Assembly (NCBI GenBank): GCA_014526335.1
Contig: JACTAT010000281.1
Location: forward strand, 1-64,000
Reading direction: 5' to 3'
Length of the DNA stretch: 64,000 nt
DNA from: Chrysaora quinquecirrha
Lineage: Eukaryota > Cnidaria > Scyphozoa > Semaeostomeae > Pelagiidae
Shown: positions 44,959-55,200 of the stretch, piece after piece
Position numbering within the stretch: the stretch's first letter is position 1
How the letters are laid out: each line of letters begins with the position of its first letter
The notes under the pieces: generated by a model
Told to the model about the DNA's origin: nothing
What the model saw: the letters and a program-made list of their open reading frames with translations, nothing else
Database searches by the model: none
Translations under genes and position numbers: made by a program

Positions 44959-46637
44959 TGTAAATAAAATGAATCACTCAAATGGTTAAATGTATAAATA
45001 AACGTAAACGGTAAAAAGACTAATCAACTTGATAAAATCCAGCGTTCTTATTTAACAAACTTTGATCTCTAAAGCTTCTGACGGACACAGCAAATTCGCT
45101 AGAAAATTTAGCACAACTCTTGTACACAACTCTAGGACACAACTTGAATCGACAACAGCAAAAACACGACTGATGGTAACCAAGATGACAACAACTGAAA
45201 ACACACTAAAGACACACCTAATGACGCAACTGGGATTATGACAATAGCAAGATGATGATGACCAAATGAAATGACAATAGGACATAGAATACAGTTGACA
45301 AGGTGATAATAAACAAACTGAATGAAAAAACAAGAAAAACAAGTTGACAAACATCACGAACACAATCAAGAAAAACCTGTCGCTTAACATTACTCCCCCC
45401 TTCGAAAACAAGCCTCCTGGCTTGCATTTCAAAAGGAAAGTAGCAAACAATTTAAACTAATAAACGAAATTACAATTAGGTAATGTCCTGCTGTCTTTGA
45501 TGTCCGTATTTCCCAGCAAAGTGTTCTTTCCTTTGAGATGGCACGTTCTCATCAATCACCAAATTAGATGTGTCGGTAGATACTCGGGTGGACACATTTT
45601 CTCCATGCTCTCTTGTAAGAGCCGCTTGTCCATTTCCATTTTGAGATTGTATATTTTGTTGTCGCTGTGTCTGAGTGATGGTAAATTCTGGACTTTGCCA
45701 ATGTTTCAATTCTGTTAACATCGCTTTCAAATCACCAATCCGTTCTTCTATGGATTCAAACAACACTTGAGGCTTCGAGACAACTTCCAATGAAGCGATG
45801 CCAAACTGTGGGTGTTGTTGGTACGTTGGATGGTAGTTTCCACTTTCATTTCCATGATTACGCTTTTCTTGGTGGTTACAATAAGTGTAGCTCTTGTCCC
45901 AACAATATTTTGCCACATGACCTACCCGCAAGCAGCAGTAGCAAATAGGACGGCCATCTTCACATCGATAAACGTTGGTTCGATTGATGAACGGATCTTT
46001 TACGTGTCTCTCTAACACTGTGAAATTTTCTGCCATTTTAGTGACAACAGTTGAGACTGCGTCCATAAGGAGTTGCTTTAGCTGTTCACTGCAAATCATT
46101 CCAGTCTCTCTGAAGGTTGCAAGTTCCTCACACTGGGCACCAATGTAAAACTACTGTGTTTTACAGATTAAGATGAACAAAGATTCAACCAATAATTTTG
46201 TCCTCATGTAAATAAAATGAATCACTCAAATGGTTAAATGTATAAATAAACGTAAACGGTAAAAAGACTAATCAACTTGATAAAATCCAGCGTTCTTATT
46301 TAACAAACTTTGATCTCTAAAGCTTCTGACGGACACAGCAAATTCGCTAGAAAATTTAGCACAACTCTTGTACACAACTCTAGGACACAACTTGAATCGA
46401 CAACAGCAAAAACACGACTGATGGTAACCAAGATGACAACAACTGAAAACACACTAAAGACACACCTAATGACGCAACTGGGATTATGACAATAGCAAGA
46501 TGATGATGACCAAATGAAATGACAATAGGGCATAGAATACAGTTGACAAGGTGATAATAAACAAACTGAATGAAAAAACAAGAAAAACAAGTTGACAAAC
46601 ATCACGAACACAATCAAGAAAAACCTGTCGCTTAACA
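44959..46637 (-). mobile_element. Young non-autonomous LTR retrotransposon (gag only)
   Basis: Two 431-bp LTRs (44959-45389 and 46207-46637; minus-strand TGTTAAGCGAC...TTTACA) differ at one base that I can see (45282/46530). A polypurine tract GAAGGGGGGAG precedes the 3' LTR. The internal 0.8 kb encodes one gag-like frame and no protease, RT or integrase. A TGGTGCCCAGTGTGAGG sequence near 46140 looks like the usual leader next to a primer-binding site, so the 5' LTR might extend further than stated. No clear target duplication was found. It must be moved by another element's enzymes. Confidence 0.85.
45476..46099 (-). CDS. Gag-like zinc-knuckle protein of the young LTR element
   Basis: 207 codons, uninterrupted, on the minus strand inside the LTR element. 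The N-terminal part is helical (SEQLKQLLMDAVSTVVTKMA). Next comes a CCHC knuckle, CYCCLRVGHVAKYC (about residues 53-66), preceded by RCEDGRPI. Then a Gln-rich region and a short coiled-coil-like stretch (ESIEERIGDLKAMLTELKHW). This is the RNA-binding C-terminal half of a Gypsy-type gag; the capsid part is absent. The intact frame agrees with the youth of the LTRs. Possibly expressed from the LTR, but no evidence for host function. Confidence 0.75.
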   Translation of the reverse strand: MICSEQLKQLLMDAVSTVVTKMAENFTVLERHVKDPFINRTNVYRCEDGRPICYCCLRVGHVAKYCWDKSYTYCNHQEKRNHGNESGNYHPTYQQHPQFGIASLEVVSKPQVLFESIEERIGDLKAMLTELKHWQSPEFTITQTQRQQNIQSQNGNGQAALTREHGENVSTRVSTDTSNLVIDENVPSQRKEHFAGKYGHQRQQDIT

Positions 46638-46641
46638 TTAC

Positions 46642-46795
46642 GCTGGGTACCAGAGCCTCAAGATTGGAACAGCAGAACAAAATAAAAAATAATAAGTTGA
46701 GCAAAATACGAATTTTGCTCAACTTATTATTTTGCTCAACTTATTATTTTTATTTTGTTCTGCGGTTCCAATCTTGAGGCTCTGGTACCCAGGGT
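46642..46795. mobile_element. Hairpin MITE, about 150 bp
   Basis: Nearly the whole unit folds back: CTGGGTACCAGAGCCTCAAG ... AATAATAAGTTGAGCAAAAT, a tiny loop, then the inverse with one ATTTTGCTCAACTTATT block repeated. It directly abuts the 5' LTR of the element above. CTGGGTACC is also at the ends of the element at 63097-63978. Confidence 0.75.
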
Positions 46796-47640
46796 ATCTG
46801 ATTCTTAGCCTGCGAGCAGGCTCAATACTTTGCTGATGCTGAGGTCACTCGATGTTAGGCAGTTTCGAGGCTGCGCGCAGGTCAGTGAGTCTGGAGTCTG
46901 TACTTTGGACTCTTGACCTGTCCAATAAACTCATTTTGTAGTCCTTTGTGGTCTGATGAACTCACTGTACCTTACGAAACGTTTTGGAACTCTGAAACTT
47001 TGAACGCCTGAACGGAAGAGGTTTCTGGATATCCTTGCGGGGACGGGCAAGCATTATGGAATTTTTACCAGGTACCCTGTCATCTTTAATGTTTCCGTTA
47101 TCTTCACTTTGAATTTACGCAATTTAGGTACGTTAATTACAGTAATGAATTTGGGGGGGGGGGTTGATTCAGTAATCAAGTTCCCATCTCTACTGAACTG
47201 CCGCTACCAGTACCCTACCAACCACGTCAGCTCTAGGATAAGATTCAGATTTTCGAGTTCGACAAGCTGGAATGTGTCCATAATTAAAGTTAGGCCTATC
47301 CATTAGACGTCTTTGAAGAATGATATTAAGCCTGTAAGTTAATAAGCAGCTGGCAATGAATAGAGTAGAAGAATCTGAATTTGAACCTCAATGTAAAGGA
47401 GTGACTCAATTTGAATCAATCAAATTCAAATTCATTAATTCAAATTCATTATCATTTAGTAGCATCTTACAAGTTACATTTCTTTTGTAAAGTAATTCTT
47501 AGTATATATTTATATATATATAATAGCATCAGATACATTAAAAAAAGAATTACATTAATAATGAAGCTACCTAGGACACGGAGAAAGAACCGAAGCGGTT
47601 TTCTAGCCCAGTGCCCTATAATCAATCAAGTTAAAGCTTG
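46796..47640. other. Intergenic, nothing recognised
   Basis: Contains a G run (47150-47163) and a short AT dinucleotide stretch near 47505. No gene recognised. Confidence 0.35.
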
Positions 47641-47649
47641 TATTTGCAT

Positions 47650-48125
47650 AAAGAATAGAAATTCCTATCTTTTGTTAGGCACCACATTCCCAATTTCTAT
47701 GTCTTCCTTGCGGTTTGCCAAAACTCCCTGCAATTAGTTTTTTTCATTCTTCAAACATAAAAGATGGCAATGATGATGATGGTGATAATGATGATGATGA
47801 TGATGATGGTGATAATGATGATGATGATGATGATGTTGATGCCAACAACAATTATAATGTTGAGACTATGATGATTATGACAATGATGAAGATGATCATG
47901 ATCATGATTTGATAATGATGATATGATGATGATGATGATGATGATAATGATGATAATGATGGTGATGATAATGATGATGATACCAATGACGATTATAATG
48001 TTGAGACTGATGATGATTGTGACAATGATGAAGATATTTGATGGTGATAATGACGATAATGATGATAATGATGATATTGATGATCACGATGATGGTGATG
48101 AAGATGATACTCATCATACATTTTA
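47650..48125. repeat. ATAGAAATTCC-motif repeat with GAT microsatellite
   Basis: Starts AATAGAAATTCCTATCTTTTG, continues CTTCCTTGCGGTTTGCCAAAA and TTCTTCAAACATAAAAGATG, then becomes a 350-bp imperfect (GAT)n. The same three blocks appear in the same order near 31055-31170 and in part at 40684 and 63005 (inverted), so this looks like a dispersed element whose tail is the microsatellite. Confidence 0.6.
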
Positions 48126-48129
48126 ATTA

Positions 48130-49361
48130 TCACCAAACAGGGTTTTTATTGTTGTACAAAGATTGTTGTTGATGATAATGTGATTGTTACTTATTGGTTT
48201 TTAAAAATATCTTTGCATCAACTTGAAGTACTTTTAGCATCTCTCTTCAGCTTTGTTATATAAAGATGCTTGTTGGACATTGGTTATCCCAACAATACCT
48301 CCTCCCTTTGCCAATTTTTCTGACATTTAAGACTTTTTTGATAAAGTTCTCAATAGCTCTTAAAGTATTTGTACCTGGATTTGGAGAGTACTCTCTTAAA
48401 AACCAATGGAACGCTAGGTAGAACTTTAACGATTACACATTAAAGATTTCCAAGAAGTGTTTTTTCACTTGTGTGGGGCCGCAGCTGTTTGAAAAACCCA
48501 TCCATGAAGTGTAGGTTTTAAATATATTTGAAGTGAGATGCATGAAAAGCATTGTCATTAATCTTCTAAAGCTTGTGCAAATAAAATGTCCCCCCCTGCA
48601 ACTCTGAGATATGACAAGAAACATGGTTTACTAAAGGTTCTGCTCCTGGGTTCAGCTGATTTGTGTGGGTTGTATATGGTTTCTGCTGGTTTCAGGTTGG
48701 TTTGGCTGGGTCTTTAAACAAAATTTTAAGGAAGGATTAGGGGATGACAAGATGATGGAAATCTGAAAATGAGAGGCAGTCAGGTTCACCTATTTAAAGA
48801 CCTTGTTTAACGATATTATAAGTTGGTTTTAAAATGTGAATTAGGGCATTTTGAAACCTTGGCAAAATATTTCTGATGGTTATCTCTATTAAGGGGATAA
48901 AGGTGCCGAAAATTTTTGTAAAATTTTTTCTCTCAACTCAGCCTCGCTTTCATTTTGACGTCATTAAAGGTATCCTATTTGGAAAATACCTGAAAAGTAG
49001 ATGGTGGCAAAGGTAACTTGATAAAATTATATGCCTTGAATTCAGCTTACAAAGGCATGAATTGACTCATAAAAAACTTTCTTTGTTTCTGGCTGAAAAA
49101 GAGCAATTTGCAACTTAAAGGTAATTGAAACAAAGGGCAAAGGCATTGAACTCAATAACATATTGGAGGATTGCAATTTAAAGCACTTCAATTCATATCT
49201 ATTCTTTTGAATAATACGTAATGAGTTGTGACAACAACATCTGCTTCAAGACCTGGTGGGAAAAACTGTTGTTTTGCTTTCATTCACATTCGCAAAGTGA
49301 GCATCCAAGATCCTTCAGGTTACAAGTGCCTTGATGCAAACATAACCATGTATATAGTCGT
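48130..49361. other. Intergenic, nothing recognised
   Basis: A few degenerate decamer-type units (GGTTTCTGCTGGTTTCAGG) at 48670-48715. The missing first exon of the elongase could lie here or further upstream, but I could not identify it. Confidence 0.35.
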
Positions 49362-50669
49362 CGTAATTTATAAACAGTGAGACGACCTGAATCGACCTGA
49401 AACGAGCTGAAACCATCTGAAACGACCTGAAACCACCTGAACGAGCCGTCCAATTTGGAATCGAGGCTGAAACGACCTAAGACGACCTGCTATCTTAGCA
49501 CGGAAGTGTTAAGGTCGAGGGATTTGTATTGTTCTTTACGCATTGTCGCATTCTTTTCTTATCACAATAGGAACACGTGTCAGTATCAAACGGGCCATCC
49601 TTTCATCAGACACCTAATTTTCTGCGAAAGACAGTCTATCCAATCCATAAGGGGTCATACGGCATGAGGGGTTATGATGATGGGCGGTTTTCCGGGTTTT
49701 TTGACACTTGAGAGCGGTTTTACCAAGGGGAAATTCACTCCTCAGAAAGGTGTACGAGATTTTTTGAAAACAAAAGGATCTCCAAGAGATTTTTGTGAAA
49801 ACAAAAGGTTTTCTAGCAAAGGTGTACAAAGTTTTCGAAGAATGAATCGCCCCTCGGGTTTTACGGTTTTACCTTCAAAAAGTACGGTTTTCAATTTGTG
49901 ATTTCGGTGTGGTTTAAAAGAGTTTTAACATGTAGGTCTACGCTTCAACTATTTTGGCTAAAAAAATGTTTTACGGTTTTCAACCCCCCTATGCCTCCAT
50001 AATGGAGTTTTGGAACCAACATGTTGATCTAAAGAATTTGGCGTTAAACAGAAAATGCCGAAAAAAAAACAAAAAGAAAAGGCGAAAAAATTCAGAACGC
50101 CCCTGCTTATTTATTTAAAAAAGGTACGCATAAAGCTTATACCGAGGGGGAATTATTCACTCCTTGAAAATCTCGTACACCTTTACTGGAAGTCCTATTG
50201 TTTTCTTGGAAATCCCTTGAAATTCCTTTTGTTTTAATGAAAATCTCGTACGCCTTTTTGCAGAGTGAAATGCCCCTCGGCTTATACAATAAATGGGAAT
50301 TTGTGGGAGAACGGCAACAACCAAATATCTTTATTGAAAATAGACTCCTCCTTTTGATCAGGAAATCATATCAAGTCAATCAATTTCAGTGATTTTTTTC
50401 AACAGATTAAGAACAATGCCTTCCCAGAGGGATGGCCGCTTTGTTACTGACACGTGTTTCTATTGTGATATGAAAAGAATGCGACAATGCGTAAAGAACA
50501 ATACAAATCGCTTGACCTTAACACTTCGTTGCTAAGATAGCAGGTCGTCTCAGGTCGTTTCAGCCTTGATTCCAAATTTGACGGCTCGTTTCAGGTGGTT
50601 TCAGGTGGTTTCAGGTGGTTTCAGGTGGTTTCAGCTCGTTTCAGGTCGTCTCATTGTTTATGAATTACG
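49362..50669. mobile_element. Foldback element with decamer-repeat arms
   Basis: The arms at 49362-49603 and 50431-50669 are inverted copies: outer CGTAATTYATAAACARTGAG, then a tandem of 10-bp units (GACCTGAAAC / GGTTTCAGGT type), then GCTATCTTAGCA, TTGTATTGTTCTTTACGCAT and ACACGTGTCAGTA. The 0.8-kb centre has CTCGTACACCTTT-like blocks related to the interior of the 50972-52111 element. No transposase is visible. Confidence 0.82.
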
Positions 50670-50969
50670 TATAGTCCTTCAGTTACAGTTACACTTGCAT
50701 CACCTGTTTGCCAATGGGAGGCTGATATTCTTGACAAAACAGCAATCATGGTTGGCCTGCATTAAATGGTTCGTAATTTGCATTGGACATAAATTCCAAA
50801 TAGGGATACCTTTAATGACGTGGAGAGATCTGAATGGAAATCGAGGCTTCTCAAATTTTGAGTAAAAGAAATCCTATTATTTGCAATATTAAAGTATTTG
50901 CAAATATAATTACATATTTGGGTTCTCCGGGTGAGAATCTACAATTTTTCGTACTTTTTCCCTATGGCA

Positions 50970-52113
50970 TATGTTATAAAAGTTAAAATCACCTGAAATC
51001 ATCTGAAACCACCTGAAATCACTTGAAACCACCTGAAATCAGCCGATATGTCCCCTGTGAGTTCTTAAATTCCTATAGCCCCAATTCATTTACAGAATAA
51101 CTCCTTTTTTATTTCAGTTGCATTGTTTTGTATTTGTGGAGGATAGGAAAATAGACTCCTCAGTGTGGGGGCTGTCTCAAAAGGTTTATCATTATTGAAA
51201 AATTTTATCACTATTTTCATTTAAGTCAATAATCAGCCTTTATTTAACTAGTTTGTTCCGAGGGGGATTCACTCCTTGGATTCTGCATACACCCCTTTAT
51301 CTCGTATACCTTTTCAAAGCGTGGAATGCTCCTCTTATCATCATTAACGTATTTTCTTTACTACAAGAGCCTTTTCTGTTTACAGCCTATTTTTGTTTTA
51401 AGCGAGTTTTTAAGAATCGAGATGTGGAAGAAATCTCTCGTTAAAAGACAAGGGCTTTTTCTTCTTTCTGAAGGGAAATTCACTCTTGGAATCTTGTACA
51501 CTGGCAGTATGGTTGATACACTTGTTGCTGGGATTTCTATTGTTTTTGTAGAAATCTCTTTGAAATCCTCAATGAAGGTGAATCTCATATGCCCTTTCAA
51601 GAAGTGAACTGTACCTCGGGCTTTTTCACTTTTAAAATAGACGTACGGGATTGCTGTTAAAACAAAGGGTTTAAAGGATTTCGGTGTAATCGATGGAATC
51701 CATGTCAACGGTGTCCGAGATTCTCAAGGAGTAATGCTTCGAAAAAATGCGTCAGCTTAATTCTTCCAAGAAGTTAAAGTCACTTGGCAATTCACCATTC
51801 ACAGAACGAGTGGAATGCAGAAAGAAAGACAAAGCCAAAGAAGGAGTTTATTATGGTTTGCTTCCATGAATCTAAACAATGTGTGCATGTGTCGAAACAA
51901 AGACTGAGGACAATGCGATCAAACGTGTCGCGGACCGAAAACCGAAAGGCATTTTTGTGTTAATGAATTGGGAATATAGGAATTCAAGAACTCGCAGGGG
52001 ACCTATCTGCGGATTTCAGGTGATTTTAGGTGACTTACAGGTGATTTAAGGTGGTTCAAGGTGATTTCAGGTGGTTTCAGGTGATTTCAGGTGATTTTAA
52101 CTTTTATAACATA
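50970..52113. mobile_element. Foldback element with decamer-repeat arms, TA target duplication
   Basis: Element 50972-52111 (1140 bp), flanked by TA on both sides. The ends are TGTTATAAAAGTTAAAATCA and its inverse, then tandem 10-bp units (CCTGAAATCA / GGTGATTTCA), then an inner inverted block around CAATTCATTTA/TTAATGAATTGG, ACTCGCAGGGGA. The centre carries the sequence shared with 20395-21484. It ends 55 bp before an elongase exon. No transposase. Confidence 0.82.
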
Positions 52114-52166
52114 CATTCCCTATGGTAAAATATTGTTAAACAAGTTCTTTAATCATTTCTTACCAG

Positions 52167-52294
52167 ATCGTTATGTCAGATTTGGAACTGAAGTTGGAGG
52201 AATGATTTCCTTTAAATTTGTGATAGCATATTTGGCTCTTGTCATTGTTTCTCCCGTTTTGAGAAGATTGACTAATCCGCTTTCATTAAAAATG
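52167..52294 (+). CDS. Elongase exon (first visible)
   Basis: Acceptor TTTCTTACCAG, donor AAAATG|GTAAGT, phase 1 to 0. Encodes RYVRFGTEVGGMISFKFVIA ... RRLTNPLSLKM, the first membrane span and the conserved (K/N)P(F/L)xLK motif. An in-frame Met at 52091 lies inside a transposable-element arm and is not accepted as the start. Confidence 0.85.
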
Positions 52295-55200
52295 GTAAGT
52301 TTCTTCTTGATTCCCAAATATGTTTTCGTTTAATGTGTTGTTTCAAATATATAGTAAACTCCAAAAAAGGCTATACTTAATAAGGCATTTCAAAATACAA
52401 AAAAGAACATTTCTAGACTGCAAGCCATGTGTCATATATTCTTCATTAGTTTTGTAATGAAGAATATGAATATATGATGATATTGGAAATATATCTTGCA
52501 AATTGAAAAAATGTTGTTTGCTTGGGTGTTCAAACTTCACAGCCCGGCCCTTGAAGCCCTAATTTTGGAGCTCACGGGGCCCTTGCGGCCTCTATGTTTT
52601 TTAGCCCTATTTCACGTCAAGGCCTCCAAATTGTTTTAAAAGAAGAAGATGTTTTATGATGAATCAAAGAAGAAAGACCATTTTTATATTGCTAGAAGTA
52701 GCATGACAGTACACTTTTTGATGTGAATATGCTCATAAGAAACCTAGACCTTGACACTCCTATAAAATCAGAAACTGATAGAACTACATCAAAATACGGC
52801 CAGGTCCATAACACGGACCACGCGGACTTCGCGGACTTAGCATTTCAAGCTCGCGTGTCTACGTTTTAGTAATTAGGCCTATGAAATTACTAAAACGCGG
52901 ACATGAATTTCGCGGACCTACGAAATTTTCTCACAAAATTATAATCGACAAAATTAAATTGGTTCTAAAGTGCTTTGATGACTTTGGATACGAATACCTT
53001 CTGCGAATATAACTACTGTAATCCTTTTCCAGCTGATACTTTCAGAATATAAAGGCGGAATGCAATTGATTGATTGTCTTGATAATGATTTTGTTATTAA
53101 ATCGAAATATCGACTAAACATCTTCGTGTTTTTCTTATTTTAACTTAAATCTTAAGTTCAATAAGATGCACCTATTCGGAATCGCATTCATCCTTTATAA
53201 CTACTGTAAATTATAGTACTTTTGTGAACAATTGCGAATAACTTGTACGTTTTATAGGCGAATGCGAGTTACTCCAACTATATGCTTGCGAATAACTTAT
53301 CTGAATGCCTTGAGCAATTTTCTGATACGAATGCAAAGCTTGACTTACTCTATGCGAATGTTAACTTACTCTTTACCAGTGCGAATTGCGAATGACTATT
53401 TGCTAAGAATGCCTAAAGAGTCAACATGTCACCACTTGGATCACGTGATCACAGGGGAACAAAACAACTAAGCTAAACAACAATAACAAAAGTTTATTAA
53501 AAACTTAAGCGAAAAATGCAACAAGTTAAGCTCACAGATGTTTTGAAACTATCTTACTAACACTTGAAAAGAAAAATAAAGAAATTTGTGTTTTCATCAT
53601 ATACATAAACCTCGTCAGCAAAATCGATAATGGTAATTGTTAATGGCAATAAGTTGTTAGGTTGAATCAGGATTTTTTATTACCTACTGGCTCACGCTTT
53701 ACGTGGTATTCTAGAAAGTTTATTTCCGTGTATTCTTTGCTCCCCCCTAGGAAAACTAGGATTAACTCTTCGTTCACGAATGAAAAGCTTGATATTGAAA
53801 TATCATACAGTAGAAATATCTTCGTTCACGAATCACTATCTCTTTTTTAGGTCATGTGTTTTCACAACATTTCTTGCGTCATACTGAGTGCCATCTCCCT
53901 GCTGATTCTCAGCTATGCTATTTTGGACAGTAGAAATATCTTCTCAATGTTGCCGAATGAAAAAGTGAAATCTGGTCTGTTAATTTATCTTGTTTCCAAA
54001 TATGTTGAGCTTCTTGATACAGTCTTCATGGTGTTCAGACACAAGCAAAGACAAATCTCTTTCCTCCATGTGAGTGTTTTTTAATTCTTATTTTACAAAT
54101 TCGTTTTAATTTCACAAGACGATATCAAGATTATTGTTTAAAATTAGAAAAGTATCAAACCTTCTAACCTTATTGAATGTTATTCGACAGAACATAGGCG
54201 ATGTTCATTCCTCTTCGCCCGAGGCTATTAAGTTATCTTTCTAGTTTTGTACTACAGCATGTGTGGAGCCTTATCGCTTAGCCACTACGCTTCGTACCTA
54301 AGCCTGTAGGTACTTTCCTTGATGTTGGCGGAACCATTCAGAGGCAACATAGCTAATTTTCGGACAATGCAGAGTTTCGGATCAATTTGTTACATAAAAA
54401 CAAAACATCGTCATAAATTCGTTGCCGGATGATTCAACTCTATTTTTTTGACCGATAAAAAGATCAGGTAAAAGATAGCTTATTGAGACAACATTCGAAA
54501 GGATAGCTCAAACAATTAAGATATCATGAATGACAACCCGTTCGTTACCATCTTCCACCTGCTTCCTCCTGATTTTCTTCATTATACTTTCTTTTTATAC
54601 TGTATAGCTGGACACTGTTTCCTTGAGACACATGGTCTACCACTACACAGTTTTTATAAGAACAAAGTTTATAAGAAAAGTCATGCTCAGTTATGGTAAA
54701 AATAGGACCCTTCGAAGTTTTAAGAAATATTGATATGTTGCTGATTCCTAAAATTTGCTGCGTGTGTTTGTCCTCAACTTCGAAGAGCGATCCAACGAAA
54801 CCGTTTTCTTGATGAGTTTTACGTGCCGGAGACACGGAGTCAGAAAAGAGATGTTATGCGTTTTCCATGATTTTCTGAACTAACTATTTCTAACTATTTA
54901 CAACTATATAAAGTAAAACAAGGAAATAAATTTACGTAAATGCAAATGAGATTCTCACGTAAAGAGGAAAAGGCCGGGCTGAGTAGGATAATATTACATC
55001 GGAGGAAATATGCATAATTGCGAAAAGTAGGTAGTATAACGTCAATACTAGCTAGATAACAGAGATGATGCAATGCCTGAATGAGGAAAGAGGAAAAATT
55101 GTAGAATGAATGAGCTGTTAGGAAGTAAACAAGAGAGGGCCTAAAATTGAGGGATAAATTTCACTACAAAGTCATCAGCGTTTTAGATGCCCAGTTTTTA

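Noticed and set aside
45052..46722. Minus-strand open frames of 132 and 140 codons with hydrophobic Phe/Val-rich sequence
   Set aside because: They lie in the two LTRs of the young retroelement and are near-identical to each other; no gene signal.
37700..48126. Open frames made of poly-Met, poly-Ile, poly-Asp or poly-His (37700-38135, 39172-39450, 40699-41004, 41491-41920, 47715-48126)
   Set aside because: They are translations of GAT/ATC microsatellites, open in several frames and on both strands at once.
52091..52333. Elongase starting at the Met at 52091
   Set aside because: The upstream codons lie in the arm of a transposable element, and a strong acceptor at 52165-52166 marks the exon start.
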